A stretch of 64,000 nucleotides of DNA from Cellulomonas alba (GCF_030362835.1 NZ_JAUCGQ010000001.1:496001-560000); one strand, 5' to 3'; shown: positions 26,937 through 38,900, counted from the first letter of the stretch. Program-made: numbers and translations. The notes: a model not told the origin generated them from the sequence alone.

Positions 26937-28412
26937 TCACGGCGCGGGCGGCGATCCCGGGCCCCGGACCAGGCGCAGCGCGCAGTCGCCGAACACCACG
27001 ACCGACCCGACGCGCAGCCGCACGCGCTGGTCGACGCCGCACCGCACCTGGCCGCCGTCGGGCAGCGTGACGACGGTCCCGTTCGTCGAGCCGCGGTCCG
27101 CGACCCAGACCCCGCCCGGCTCGACGCCGATCTGCAGGTGCGTCTTCGAGACCGAGCGGTTCGGGTCGTGCACGCGGATCGCGCGGACGTTCGTGCGGGC
27201 GACCGGGTTGCGGCCGACGAGGGCCGTGCGCTCGACGTAGAGCCGGCGGCCGTCGGAGAGCTCGATCTCGGCGGTCTCCGGGCCGGTGAACGGCAGCGTC
27301 TCCTCCGAGACGTCGTCGAGGCCGAGCGCGTCGGGCCGCGGCACCGCTCGGTGGGTGAGCTCGAGCTCCGGGTCGAGCGTCGACGGGGTGCCGGCCGACG
27401 CCGCGACAGGCGCCACCGCGGTGACCTGCTCGGCGACGGCTTGCACGGGTCCGGCGGCGCGCGCCGCGAGAGCAGCCGCTCCGGCCGGACCCGCAGCGTC
27501 GGGCGCCGCCGCGCCCGGCGTCGGGACGTCCGGCGCGAAGCCGGCCGGTGCGGAGCCGGCCGGCGCGGACGCGGCGCGCACGACCGGGATCGCACGGGTG
27601 TCCAGGTCGGGCCCGCTGCGCTGCGGGGCCAGCGGGGCGAGCCGCAGCGAGCCCGTCACGGCCGGCATCTCGTGCTGCGCCGACGCCGACCACGGGCGGA
27701 GCGCGGGCACGTCGGTCGGCGCGAGCACCGAGCTGGCCCAGGCCGGCACGGGCGCCGCGGGCGTCCCGGCAGTCACCTCGTCGGGCACGTCCGGCGCCAA
27801 GGAGGTCGAGCCACCGACCGCGACGCCGCCCACCGCGCGCGCGGCTCGCGTCGGAGCAGGGTCGTCCGCCGCACCGGGCCGCAGCGCGCGCGCGTCGAGC
27901 ACCTCGTCACGCGCCGCCCGGTCGTGCCAGCCGCGCCGCCTGCCGGTCGGGTCGACGAGCGGCGACGCCAGCACCAGGAAGGCGCCGACCAGGCACGCGA
28001 GCGCGCCGGCCGCGACGACCAGACCGCGTACCAGCACGCGGCCCATCCCGATCGGCCTGCGCGTCTCGGCGTCGACGGTCCGGATGTCCGTGAGCAGCCG
28101 ACCGAACGTCCAGCCCCGCCGACCGTGCAGCACCCACTGCACGACCGCGAGCACGACGCCGAGCCCGCCCGCGGCCGCGAGCACCCCGACGGGCAGCGCG
28201 TCCCCGTCCGCGGGTCGCACCACGAGCGCCACCCAGCCACTCGCGGCGAACGCGAGGACGAGGTCGACCACGAACGCACCGACGCGGCGCGGGTAGGACG
28301 CGAGGTCCGCCTCGGACGCCGGGCGTCCCGGCCGCGGCGCGTGGTCCACGGCCGGCGCGTAGAGGTCGTCGGCCGCGGTGCGCGGGTCTCGGGCGTGCTG
28401 CGGATCGGTCAT
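26937..28412 (-). CDS. RDD-family membrane protein with C-terminal FHA domain
   Basis: 491 residues. The N-terminal RDD-type membrane domain covers about residues 40-185 (YPRRVGAFVVDLVLAFAASG ... GWTFGRLLTDIRTVD). A long Ala/Pro/Gly-rich linker (about 190-385) leads to a C-terminal FHA domain (ALVGRNPVARTNVRAIRV ... SVSKTHLQI ... DRGSTNGTVV) that binds phosphothreonine. The overlap with the transglutaminase stop (ATGA at 28409-28412) places it in the kinase operon, where it is a likely membrane-bound reader of kinase targets. Confidence 0.87.
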   Translation of the reverse strand: MTDPQHARDPRTAADDLYAPAVDHAPRPGRPASEADLASYPRRVGAFVVDLVLAFAASGWVALVVRPADGDALPVGVLAAAGGLGVVLAVVQWVLHGRRGWTFGRLLTDIRTVDAETRRPIGMGRVLVRGLVVAAGALACLVGAFLVLASPLVDPTGRRRGWHDRAARDEVLDARALRPGAADDPAPTRAARAVGGVAVGGSTSLAPDVPDEVTAGTPAAPVPAWASSVLAPTDVPALRPWSASAQHEMPAVTGSLRLAPLAPQRSGPDLDTRAIPVVRAASAPAGSAPAGFAPDVPTPGAAAPDAAGPAGAAALAARAAGPVQAVAEQVTAVAPVAASAGTPSTLDPELELTHRAVPRPDALGLDDVSEETLPFTGPETAEIELSDGRRLYVERTALVGRNPVARTNVRAIRVHDPNRSVSKTHLQIGVEPGGVWVADRGSTNGTVVTLPDGGQVRCGVDQRVRLRVGSVVVFGDCALRLVRGPGSPPAP

Positions 28413-30838
28413 CGTGTTCCTCGGCGGACGTGCGGTTCAGCGGGTCGGCGGGCGCCACGGGGCGCGCGGACGGGTGCGGCGGTCGGCCGCGGCCGGGCGG
28501 CCCGACGGCGCAGCGACGCCGTCGACAGCCGGGCGCGCACGCGGCGGCGCCAGCGCACGGAGCGCGACATCGCGGACAGCGCCGCATCGACGTCGGCCCA
28601 GTACGCCCGGGTCTCGGCGTCGCTCGGCGTGCCCGGGGCGAAGACGGCGCGGTCGGCGGCGCGGGCGAGCGCGTCCACGCGGGTCGCGACGCCGGCGCGC
28701 GCGGGCGCGTCCGCGAACGCCGTGGCCAGTGCGCGGGCGGCCTCGACGCGCGTCGCCGTGGGGGGTACCGGGCGGCGCAGGTCGCGCGCGCGGTCCAGCA
28801 CCTCGGCGTACCCCCCGGCGACGCGCGCCACGGGGTCGCGGTCACGGCGCCGCCGGCGCCGGCGCCGGGCCTTGAGCAGGCCGATCACGACGAAGGGAAG
28901 CGCGACGACCGCCAGCGGGACCGCGACCGCCCCCGCGACCGTCGCGACGGTGCGCCAGCGGTCGTCGGCCGAGTCGGCCCGCGGCGGAGCGTCGGTCTGC
29001 GGCTGCTCGGTGTCGACGTCGGGCGGCTTGACCGCGGCCGGGGGCACGGGCGGCGGCTGGACGACCTGCGGGTCGGGCTCGGCGGGCTTGGGCTTCTGCT
29101 GCTGCTGCGGCGTCTGCTGCGCGGGGGGCGTCGCGTCGAACGGGACCCAGCCGTAGCCGACGAAGTCGACCTCGACCCAGGCCTGGACGTCCCGGCCCTT
29201 GACGGCGACGGCGCCGCTCGCGGCCTTGCCGTCCGACGTCGAGCCCGCCGCCTTGTCCGACGGCGTCCCCGAGCCGGGCACGAAGCCGAGCACCACGCGC
29301 GCCGGCAGGCCCATCGCGCGGGCCATCAGCGCCATCGCCGAGGCGTACTGCTCGCCGTCGCCGACCATCACGTCGGAGCCGAGCAGCGTCGTCATGCGGT
29401 CGGCGCCGTGGCCCGAGAGCGACGGGAAGTCGCCGCGCGTCGTGATGCCGTGGCTGAAGTACCCCTGCGTCGACAGCCAGGTGGCGAGCGTGCGTGCGAC
29501 CTGGACCGGGGTACCCGCGTCGCGCGCGACGTCGGCGGCCGTCACGGAGACGCTCTGCGGCGCGCCGTCCGGGTCGCGCAGCGTGACCTTGGCCAACCGC
29601 GCCTTGGCGAGCGTGGTGTCGTCCGGCACGGGCGGCACGACGACGTCGACCGAGTACGCGTCGCCGGGGTGGACGCCCGACGTGAGGACCGCCCCGCCGG
29701 TCGCGTCGTTGTAGCGCAGGTCTGCAGCGTCCGCGGCCGCGAGGTGGAACGAGCGCGCGTCGCCGACCGTCGGCAGCCAGACGCCGGTGAGCTTGTCGAT
29801 CGTGACCCGGACGCGGGCGGCCGTTCCCCGCGCCGTCGTGCCCGTCGTCGCGCCGACGCGGCGGAACTCGCCCGACGCGGCCGACCCGTCACCCGACACG
29901 TTCCAGACGACGCCGTCGTACCGGTCCATCGTCGCGAGCCGGATGCGCCCACCGGCCGGCAGGCCGGACACGGTGAACAGCGTCTCGTCGTCGTCCTTGA
30001 CGAACGCGCGGAACGCCGACAGCGGGCTCGGGTAGGCCGACGGGTCGAAGGGCGGCACGACCTCGTCGCGCACCACGTACCGGGGGGTCGAGCCGACCGC
30101 GACCGGGCCGCCCAGCGCGGCCGCGCCGAGCCCGACGAGCACGACCAGCCCGGTCGCGACCACGCGTCTCGCCCGCAGCGTCCCCGCGCGCCACGCCGCC
30201 CAGCCGAGCAGCAGGGCGGCCTCCACGACGCCCGTCAGCCGCGGCGCGGGGTGCGGCCACCGGGTCCCGAGCACGATCACGGCCACCGTCCCGGCTACCG
30301 GGACGAGCGCGGCGAGCGTCGCGACCTGCGGGTGGCGTACGCGCAGCGCGATCGACAGCGCGGCAGCCGCGCCGACGAGCGCGAGCAGGTAGGCGGGGAC
30401 GAGCACCGCGCCGGACGAGCCGAGCGGGGTCGTGAGCGTGACGACCTGCTTCCAGCCCGACGTCGCGCCCGTGACCAGCGCGCGCGCCGTCTGCGCCGTG
30501 GGCACGACCCCCGCGACGGTGGTCGCCGGGACGGCGAGCGCTCCCCCGCCGAGGACGCCCACCACGAGGAGGAGCGCGACGGTCGTCGCCGCCGACCAGC
30601 GCCGTGCCGCGCCCGCCGCGGCGACGCCGGCGCCGAGCAGGAGCCCGCCGACGAGCGCAGGCAGCGCCGTGGCTCCGCCGTAGACGCCGAGCAGAGGGGC
30701 GAGCGCGAACCCGAGCGCCGTGAGCAGGCACAGCGCGTCGACAGCACCCTGCCGGACGCCGCGGCGGGCGGGGCGTCGCGCGGCGCGGCGCGTCACGGGA
30801 GGCGCCGTCCGGGGCGTCGGCGCGATCGTGGTGCTCAT
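28409..30838 (-). CDS. TgpA-like membrane transglutaminase-fold protein lacking catalytic Cys and His
   Basis: 809 residues. The N-terminal membrane part (about residues 30-240, roughly six to seven segments) precedes an extracytoplasmic transglutaminase-like core (about 430-600), a Pro/Gln linker (PAQQTPQQQQKPKPAEPD), one more membrane segment and a basic C-terminal cytoplasmic domain. In the core, the position normally holding the catalytic Cys reads VGDGEQYASAMALMARAMGL (Cys replaced by Gly) and the His position reads RDVQAWVEV (His replaced by Gln); the Asp in WVPFDATPP remains. It is therefore probably a non-catalytic binding or scaffold protein. Start overlaps the DUF58 stop. Corresponds to tgm of the PFNA cluster. 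Confidence 0.87.
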   Translation of the reverse strand: MSTTIAPTPRTAPPVTRRAARRPARRGVRQGAVDALCLLTALGFALAPLLGVYGGATALPALVGGLLLGAGVAAAGAARRWSAATTVALLLVVGVLGGGALAVPATTVAGVVPTAQTARALVTGATSGWKQVVTLTTPLGSSGAVLVPAYLLALVGAAAALSIALRVRHPQVATLAALVPVAGTVAVIVLGTRWPHPAPRLTGVVEAALLLGWAAWRAGTLRARRVVATGLVVLVGLGAAALGGPVAVGSTPRYVVRDEVVPPFDPSAYPSPLSAFRAFVKDDDETLFTVSGLPAGGRIRLATMDRYDGVVWNVSGDGSAASGEFRRVGATTGTTARGTAARVRVTIDKLTGVWLPTVGDARSFHLAAADAADLRYNDATGGAVLTSGVHPGDAYSVDVVVPPVPDDTTLAKARLAKVTLRDPDGAPQSVSVTAADVARDAGTPVQVARTLATWLSTQGYFSHGITTRGDFPSLSGHGADRMTTLLGSDVMVGDGEQYASAMALMARAMGLPARVVLGFVPGSGTPSDKAAGSTSDGKAASGAVAVKGRDVQAWVEVDFVGYGWVPFDATPPAQQTPQQQQKPKPAEPDPQVVQPPPVPPAAVKPPDVDTEQPQTDAPPRADSADDRWRTVATVAGAVAVPLAVVALPFVVIGLLKARRRRRRRRDRDPVARVAGGYAEVLDRARDLRRPVPPTATRVEAARALATAFADAPARAGVATRVDALARAADRAVFAPGTPSDAETRAYWADVDAALSAMSRSVRWRRRVRARLSTASLRRRAARPRPTAAPVRAPRGARRPAEPHVRRGTR

Positions 30839-31977
30839 CCGGTCGCCCGCCGCAGCAGCCGGGGCAGGTCGGCGAGGGTGCCGAGCGTCGCGAGGCTGAG
30901 CGACCCCTGCGTGCGCACCTCGACGTCGGCGCCGCGCGCGCACCGCACGACGAGCACACGCGTGCCCGCCGGCACGTGGCGGGCGCCGAGCCGCAGGTCC
31001 GCGTCCGAGGGCCCCGAGCCGGTGACGAGCACCGCGACGGACGCGCCTGCGGCCTCGCGCGCGACGCGGCGGCCGAGCAGCACGACGCCCGCGTCGCCCG
31101 CCGCGAGCGCGAGGCCCGAGCAGTCGTCGAGCAGGCGGGGGGGCGTGTCGACCCGGAGCGCACCGGGACCCGCCAGGACGGCCAGCTCGCGCTCGTCGCG
31201 CAGGGTCTGGACGCCGATCGACGCGACCGCGCTGACCGCGAGCTCGAACTCGTCGTCGTCGGTGTAGTCGGCGGGGCTCGTCGCGAGCGCGAGCGCCGTC
31301 AGGGTGCGGCGCGTGTCCTCGAACTGCTTGACCATCAGGCGGTCGTGCCGCGCCGAGCTCCGCCAGTGGATGTTGCGCCGGTCGTCGCCCGCGACGTAGT
31401 CGCGCAGCGCGTGGAACGACATGTCGGACTCCGACAGGTCGCGCGTGGCCTGCCCCTCGAGGTCGCGCAGCAGGCCCGCGTTCGCGCCCGCGAGCCCGAC
31501 CAGCGCCGGGTGCACGAACAGCTCGACGGGCTGCGTCCAGCGCACCGACCGGCGCACGAGCCCGAGCGGGTCGCCGCGGACCGAGCGCACGGGCCCGACC
31601 ACGATCACCGCGCGGCGCGAGGTGGGGATCGAGAAGAGCTCGTCGTGGCTCGCGCCCGGCGCCAGGCTCGGCACCGCGAGCTCCGCCACGCTCGCGCCCA
31701 CCGGCAGCTCGACGCGCGACGGCAGCGCGCGCCGGCGCGCCGCGTTCCGGATCTCGAGGCCACCCGTCGCGCGGTCCCCGACGCGCACGCGGTGGTCCGC
31801 GAGGTCGAGGTCGACGGCGTACCGCGCCCGGCCGATCGTCATGAGCAGCGCGACGACACACACGGCCGCGCACGCGGCGCCGACCGCCGCGAGCTCGAGC
31901 CAGCCGAGCCGCCGGCCCACGACGAGGCCGAGGACCGCGACGACCGCGGTCCCCCAGCCGAGCGGGGTGATGCGCAT
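30835..31977 (-). CDS. DUF58 domain protein (MoxR-associated)
   Basis: 380 residues. Two N-terminal membrane segments (about residues 5-48) precede a beta-rich region and the DUF58 core with the hallmark FHALRDYVAGDDRRNIHWRS (about residues 192-211), then a vWA-like remainder. DUF58 proteins are the usual partners of MoxR AAA ATPases. The start overlaps the MoxR stop by one base (TGATG) and the stop overlaps the next start (ATGA). Confidence 0.92.
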   Translation of the reverse strand: MRITPLGWGTAVVAVLGLVVGRRLGWLELAAVGAACAAVCVVALLMTIGRARYAVDLDLADHRVRVGDRATGGLEIRNAARRRALPSRVELPVGASVAELAVPSLAPGASHDELFSIPTSRRAVIVVGPVRSVRGDPLGLVRRSVRWTQPVELFVHPALVGLAGANAGLLRDLEGQATRDLSESDMSFHALRDYVAGDDRRNIHWRSSARHDRLMVKQFEDTRRTLTALALATSPADYTDDDEFELAVSAVASIGVQTLRDERELAVLAGPGALRVDTPPRLLDDCSGLALAAGDAGVVLLGRRVAREAAGASVAVLVTGSGPSDADLRLGARHVPAGTRVLVVRCARGADVEVRTQGSLSLATLGTLADLPRLLRRATG

Positions 31978-32933
31978 CAGACCGTCCGCAGCACCGGCGG
32001 CGCGACCTGGTCGAGCAGGCGGTCGAGCACGTCGAGGCTCGTGACGCCCGCGAACTCCGCCTCGACGTCGAGCACGAGCCGGTGCGCGAGCACGGGCTGT
32101 GCGAGCTCCTTCACGTCGTCCGGCGTCACGTACTCGCGCCCCGCCGCGGCGGCCCACACCTTGGCGCAGCGGACCAGCGCGAGACCGCCGCGCACGCTCG
32201 CGCCGAGCGAGGTCTGCGCGTCGTCGCGCGTCGCCTCGAGCAGCCGCGCGACGTAGTCGAGCACCACCGGGTCGACGTGCACGGCCTGCGCGAGGTCAGC
32301 CATGGTGCCGACGACCTCGGTCGTGATGCGCGGGGTGAGGCCGGCGGTCCGGTCGCGTGCGCCGCCGAGGATCTCGATCGACGACGCGCGGTCCGGGTAC
32401 CCGAGGCTCGTCTTGACCAGGAAGCGGTCGAGCTGCGCCTCCGGGAGGCGGTACGTGCCCGCCTGCTCGATCGGGTTCTGCGTGGCGATGACCATGAACG
32501 GCCGACCGACCGGGTGCGCCACGCCGTCGACCGTGACGTTGCCCTCCTCCATGACCTCGAGCAGCGCGGCCTGGGTCTTCGGCGAGGCCCGGTTGATCTC
32601 GTCCGCCAGCACGACCGACGCGAAGATCGGCCCCGGGTGGAACTCGAACGTGCGGCTGCCCTGGTCGTAGATCGTCACGCCGGTGACGTCGCTCGGCAGG
32701 AGGTCGGGCGTGAACTGGATGCGGCTGTGCGTGCCCTGCACGGTCGCGGCGAGCGCCTTCGCGAGGCTGGTCTTGCCGGTGCCGGGCGCGTCCTCGAGCA
32801 GCACGTGGCCCTCGGCCACCAGCGCCGTGAGCACGAGCCGGACGGGCTTCTCCTTGCCGAGCACGGCGCGCCCGACGTTGCTGACGAGCGCGCCGAACGT
32901 CTCGGCGAACCAGACGGACTGCTCGGGGGTCAT
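31977..32933 (-). CDS. MoxR-family AAA+ ATPase
   Basis: 318-residue AAA+ chaperone-like ATPase. Walker A is LLEDAPGTGKTSLAKALA (about residues 40-57), Walker B/motif FASVVLADEINRASPKTQAALLEVM, sensor 1 MVIATQNPIEQAGTYRLPEAQLDRF, and a C-terminal lid domain. ATG 32933 is chosen because GAAAGGA lies about 6 nt upstream; the longer frame to 32993 overlaps the Fn3 gene. It probably remodels or activates a protein together with the downstream DUF58 and transglutaminase-like proteins. Corresponds to aaa-atp of the PFNA cluster. Confidence 0.94.
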   Translation of the reverse strand: MTPEQSVWFAETFGALVSNVGRAVLGKEKPVRLVLTALVAEGHVLLEDAPGTGKTSLAKALAATVQGTHSRIQFTPDLLPSDVTGVTIYDQGSRTFEFHPGPIFASVVLADEINRASPKTQAALLEVMEEGNVTVDGVAHPVGRPFMVIATQNPIEQAGTYRLPEAQLDRFLVKTSLGYPDRASSIEILGGARDRTAGLTPRITTEVVGTMADLAQAVHVDPVVLDYVARLLEATRDDAQTSLGASVRGGLALVRCAKVWAAAAGREYVTPDDVKELAQPVLAHRLVLDVEAEFAGVTSLDVLDRLLDQVAPPVLRTV

Positions 32934-32982
32934 GGGGGTCCTTTCGGGGGTGGCCGGTCGAGTCGCGGGTGGTGGGGGCTGC

Positions 32983-35900
32983 TCAGCCGCCACCCGGGCC
33001 CGCCGCGGGGTCCGAGATCGTCACGGTCAGGGCGGTCGACGTGCCGCGCGCGCTCGCGCCCACGTCGTTGGACGCGCGGATGGCGACCGTGATCGTGTGG
33101 TCGCCGGGGGTCGGGTTCGGCCCGAGCACCTTGTCGATCGCGACGGGTGCGGTCGGCGCGTCCTGCCACGCCGTCCACGCGCCGCCGTCGACCTGCCACT
33201 GCACGTCGTGGCCGGTGATCGGCAGGCCGCCGGTGTCGGTGGGGTCGGTCCACGCGACCGTCAGCTGCGTCGGGTCCGTCGCCTGGTCGGGGGTCAGCGT
33301 GACGTCGGTCACGGCGCCGGGCGCCGAGCCCCAGGTCCCGATCGTGCGCGTCGCCTTGCCGGCGTCGCTCGTGAGGGTGGTGCCCGACACGACGGTGGTC
33401 GCCGTGACGCTCACCGTGACGGCGGTGCCGCCGACGGGCCAGTTCCAGCCGCTCACGTCGATGCCCGGCACCGACGTGTCGGTGGTCGTTCCCGACCTGG
33501 AACCGCCCTTGCCCGTGACGGTCCAGGTGTACGACACGGGCGCCGAGGAGCCCGGCGCCGGCGCGGACCAGGCGATGTCGAGCGCGCGCGGCCGCCCGGA
33601 CGGGGCGGTGTCCGACACCACCGGGTCGGACACGTTCGGCGTGCCCGGCGGTGTCGTCGCCGTCGCGGACGCCGGGTCGCTCCAGCCGCTGACGTAGCCG
33701 GCGTCGCCCCCGCCACCCGCGTTCTGCGCCTGCACGACGAAGACGTAGCTCTGACCGCCGGTCAGGTGGTCGGCGGTGTAGCTCGTCCCGCGCACGGTGA
33801 CCGGGTCGCCGCCGTTGATCCGCACGTGGTACTCGGCGATCGGCGAGCCGTTGCCGTCCGACGGTGACCAGCTGACGTCGATCGCGCCCGCGCCGACGCG
33901 CGCGACGGCCGACACGTTCTCCGGCGTCGTCGGGGCACCGAACGTCGTGGCGTCCACGGTCGCCGCGGGCCCCCAGTCCGCGCGGTTCCGGGCGCGCACC
34001 GCGAAGTGGTATCCCACGCCGTTGCGCGCGTCGAGCAGCGCGTACGACGTCGTCGCGGTACCGTCGAACGTCTTGACGAGGCTCGAGCCGTTGCCGGTGA
34101 TCGTCAGCTCGTAGCCGGAGATCGCGGCGCCGTTGTCCGCGGGCTGCGTCCACGACACGGAGATCTGGCCGCCGAGCGGCGTGCTGGCGCGCTGCGCGAC
34201 GAGGTCGCCCGGTGCGTCCGGCGGCGCGGCCGGCGTCTCCTGCGCGGCCGGCGACCACTCGCTCGGGTCGGGCGCGCGGTTGTGGGCCCGCACCTGGACC
34301 GCGTAGCGCGTGCCGTTCGCGAGGCCCTCGAACGTGTAGGACGTCGACGTCGTGTCGACGGTCGACGGCCCGGACGGCGGGGCGGGCGTGATCATCAGCG
34401 TGTAGCCCGTCACCGGCGACCCGCTGGAGTGCGGCGCGACCCACGACGCCTCGATGCGCCGGTCGCCGAACCGGAGCGTCGGTGCCGCCGGCGCGTCGGG
34501 CACGGTGTCGGGCCGCGCGCTGCCCGACGGCAGGCTCGGGTCCGACGTGCCGACCGCGTTCCGCGCGGCGACGGTGAACGTGTAGTCCACGTCGTTCGTC
34601 AGGCCGGTGATCGTGCACGTCGTGGCGGGGCACTGCTGGACGACGTGGCCCGGGCTCGCCACCACCTCGTAGCCCGTGATCGCCGCGCCCCGGTTGTCGG
34701 GCGCGACCCAGGACAGCACGACCGACCGGTCGCCCACCGAGACCACCTGCGGGGCGTCGGGCTGCGCGGGCTTGCCACGCACGACGACCGTGATCCGGCC
34801 CTCGACGGCGCGGTCGGGGTCGCCCGTGACGTCGCGGACCGTGAACCGCGTGACCATCTGGCCGATGAAGCCGACGGCGGGCCGGACCGAGACGGTGCTG
34901 CCCGTGACGCCGGCCGTGCCGGCGTCGGGTGTCTCGACGGCGGCGCCCACGACGAGGAGCGGCTGCCCCGGGAACGGGTTGTACGCGCCCTCGAGCACCG
35001 CGACCGTGCGCGCGACCCCCTCGACGCCGTCGGCGATGGTCGTGTCGACCACGCGCGCGGTGGGCCGCGTGCTGGCCACCACGCGCAGCGGCACGCTGAC
35101 GTCGAGGTGGCCGGAGGTGCCGTAGCCGATCCGGAGGTCGACCGAGTCGGTGCGGCCCTTGGGCGTGCTGACGGCGGCGCCGACCGACAGGACGCTCCCC
35201 TTGAGCGACGCGGTGAAGCCTGCCGGCACGGCGGACGACACGGTGTACGTGTACGCCGCGGCGGCACCCGTCGCGCCCTCGGGCCCGTGCGTGAACGCGC
35301 GCAGGTCGACCGCGAGGGGCTCCTCCCCCGGCGCCACGTCGATCACCGAGGCGTCGAACGCGGGCGGGTGGTCGTCGACCGCGAAGACGGTGATGGGCAG
35401 CGTGATGACCGCGGTGTGCGCCGTGGAGTCGCCCGCCGACCGCGCGTCGGTGACGGGCACCGTGATCGACGCGGGCCCGGCGTACCCGGCGGCCGACGTG
35501 AACTGCAGCTGCGTCGAGCTCTTGACCAGCGACGAGCCGTCGGACCGCGTCGCCGTGACGCCGACCGGGTCGGCGACCGACGGGCTGCGGCCGGGCGCGA
35601 CCTGGATCTGCTCGTCCAGCGAGATGACGAGCGGCTGGCCCGACGCGACGCGCAGCTCGGGCGCCTTCGGCCGCGGCGTGGGCGGGAAGAACCCGAGCGC
35701 CGGGACGGTGATGAACGCGTACGACGACGCCTTGCCGCCCGGCGAGGTCGTGTTCGTGAGCAGGAACGGCACCGTCTGCGCGTGGTCCGCGAGGGTCACG
35801 ACGACCTTGCCGGTCGCGTCGACGCGCGCGACCGCGGCGAACGCCGCGGGAACGGACGCCTGCAGGTCGGACAGGGGGCCGCTCGGGTTCTGCGCGACCG

Positions 35901-38900
35901 CGAGGACGTCGACGACGACCTCGGTCCGGTCGATCGTCTCGGTCGCGGGCACGACGACGTCGCGCGCGATCGGCGGCAGGACGGGCGCGTCGGACACGAC
36001 CTTCACGGTGAGCACCGCCGAGTCGTGGCCACCGCGCTCGTCGCGCGCGGTGTAGGCGATCTGGATCGTGCCGTCCTTGCTGGGCGCGTGGACGACGATC
36101 CGGCGGCCCTCGACGTGCGCGTCGGTGCCCTGCGGCATCTCGAGCGACGCGTCGAGCGAGAGGTCCGCGCCGCTCGAGTCGACGTCGTTGGCGAGCACCC
36201 GGACCTCGACCGTCTGGTCGGGCTTGACGGTCACCTCGTCGTCGCGCGCCACGACCGAGGAGGCCGACGTCGGTCGCGGGGCGATGCCGATGCGCACCGT
36301 CGCGACCGCGCGCTGGCCGGTCCAGTCCTCGACCGCGTACGTGAACGCGTCGGTGCCGACCGCGTCGGCGTACGCTTCGAACTCGAGCCAGTCGGCGCCC
36401 TGGTCGACGACGCGGCCCTGCTTCGGCGCCGACGCCTGGCCGAGCAGCGTGACGCCGTCGCCGTCGGAGTCGATGCCGACGAGCGGCACCGAGACGCGCA
36501 CCGTGTCGCCCGCGAACACGCGCGCCGTGAGGTCCTTCGGCCGTGGCGGCGCCTTGGTGGACGCGTCCGACGCGTGCACGTGCACCGTCACCTGGGCCGC
36601 GGTCCGGTTGCCCGTCGAGTCGATGACCTCGAACGTCGCGCGCACCGTCCCGGGCGTCCCGGACGCCTGGTAGCGCAGCACGTCGCCCGACACGAACATC
36701 AGGCCGACCGGCGGCGGCTCGGGCAGCTGCGTCTCGAGCGCGATGTCGTCGCCGTCGGGGTCGTACGCGGTGTCGAGCACCGGGATCGTGACGACACCGC
36801 CCGTGCGCACCTCCGCGTCGACGTTCGGCACGACGGGCGCCTGCGAGGACGAGCGCGGCGGGACCGGGTGCACGACGATCTCGCCGACCGCGCTCGCCTG
36901 GCCGTTCGAGATCGTGTAGCTCAGCGAGACCGGCCCGTCGAGCGTCCGCTCGCCGCGGATCTGCACGAGGTCGTGGTCGATCACCGCGACCTTGAGGCCG
37001 GACCCGGACGGCACCGCGACGTCCTGCACGACGAGCACGTTGCCCGCGGGGTCCGAGTCGTTGGCGAGCGGGTCGATCGTCACCTGGCCGCCCGACGGCA
37101 GGAACGCGGCGTCGCGCACCGCGACCGGGGGCTCGGCCTTGTCGGGCCACGGCAGCACGTCGATCCGCGCGAGGCCGGTGGCCTGCTGCGGCGCCGCGAC
37201 GACGAGGAACGAGACGTAGTACGTGCCGGCACGCGCGGACGCGAAGCTGAAGGTGCCGCCCTGCAGGTCGGGCGTGATCGTCGCGCCCGCCGCGTCGTCG
37301 ACGCTCGCGAGCCGCGGCGGCTCGGCCGAGCTGCTCCGCACGGCGTCGAGCGGCCGCACCTGCACCGGCTGGTTGACGTACGTGACGGCGTGCACGGGGT
37401 CGATGTGCGGCGCGAGCGAGCCCGCCGGCCGCACCTCGACGTCGAGCGTGCCGGTCGTCTTCTCGGTGCCGTCGGAGACCTCGAGCGTCACCGTGGTCCG
37501 GCCCAGCCGCGCGGACGCGCCCGCGACGAACGTCAACGACCCGTCCTGCTTGAACCGCACGGTGCCGGCCGCGCCACCCGCCGCGAGGCGCGCGCCGGTG
37601 AGCAGCAGGTCGTCGCCGTCGGGGTCGGTGAAGTCGGCGAGCACGTTCTGCTCGGCCTGGCCGCCCTGCTCGACGCGCAGCAGCCCGGTCCGCACCTGCT
37701 TGGGCGGGCGGTTGCCCGCCGGCGTGGCGACCAGGTGCACGTGGGCGGTCGACGGCGTCGAGCCGCGGCCGTCGGTGATCGTGTAGGTGAAGTCGGCGGA
37801 GCCGGTGGCGCCGGCCGCGACCTCGACCTGGAGCGCGCGGCCGCCGTAGATCTTCTCGATCGTGCCGAAGTCGGGGTCGAGCTGGTCGAACTGGGAGACC
37901 ACGAGGATGCCGCAGTCGGACGTCGAGTCGTCGTCGAGGACCGGCAGGATCGTGGTGCGGCCGGGACGCACGCCGAACTCGTCGTCGGCGGCCGTGGGCG
38001 GCGCCTGCTCGTGCGTGCACTCGGTGACGAGGTCCTGCGTGGTGTCGGTCGTGTCCTTCTGCTGGTCGTCCTCGTCCGGCGTGTCCTCGGGCACGATGTC
38101 GTCCCAGTTGGGCACGCGCGCCTTCGCGTCTTGCGTCGGCAGCCACACGCGGCCCTGCACCGTGTCGTTCAACGCCACGACGTTGCGGTTGACGCGGAAC
38201 CGCAGGTGCTCGGAGCTCGTCATGCCCTGCAGGTCGACGACCTTGGTGCGGCCGTCGCACAGGCTCAGGTAGGAACCGGTCGCGGCGGCCCACGCGGCGT
38301 GCGTGCACGACCCGACCTGCACCGGCTGGGCCGGCGTGCCGCCGGCACCGCGCGTCCGGTGGCTGACCACGGCGCCGCCGCCGAGCGGCACCTCGAGCAG
38401 CGCCGTCCGGCTCGCGACGAGCACGCGCGACGACGCGGGACCTGGCTGCTGGAGCTGCAGGTCGTCGCCCTCGAGCTCGACCGCGCCGTGCGGCGTGCGC
38501 AGCGTGCTGCCGCTGAGCGTCACCGGCACGTCGCCGACCGCGGTGAGCTGGTCGACCGGCCCGGCGCCCAGCGACCCGGCCGCGACCGGCGTGCCGCCCG
38601 CCACCATGCGCGTCACCCGGCCGTCGGCGGGCGCGACGCCCAGCACGGTGCCGTCGCGCGCCACGACGGCCTTGCCGCCCTCGCCGAGCGCGACGTCGCC
38701 CGCGTCGGTCCCGACCTGCAGGCCCGCGAGCCCCGCGAGCCTCCGGACGTACAGGTCTCCGGCGGGGTCGACGATCGCGACCGTGCCGGCGGCCATCGAC
38801 GGCGTCACGTTCGAGACCGCGACCTGCGTGGTCGTGGTGACCGTCGCCGGGTCGACCACCGACAGCGTGGTGGGCTCGACGAGGAGCACGTCACCGCCGT

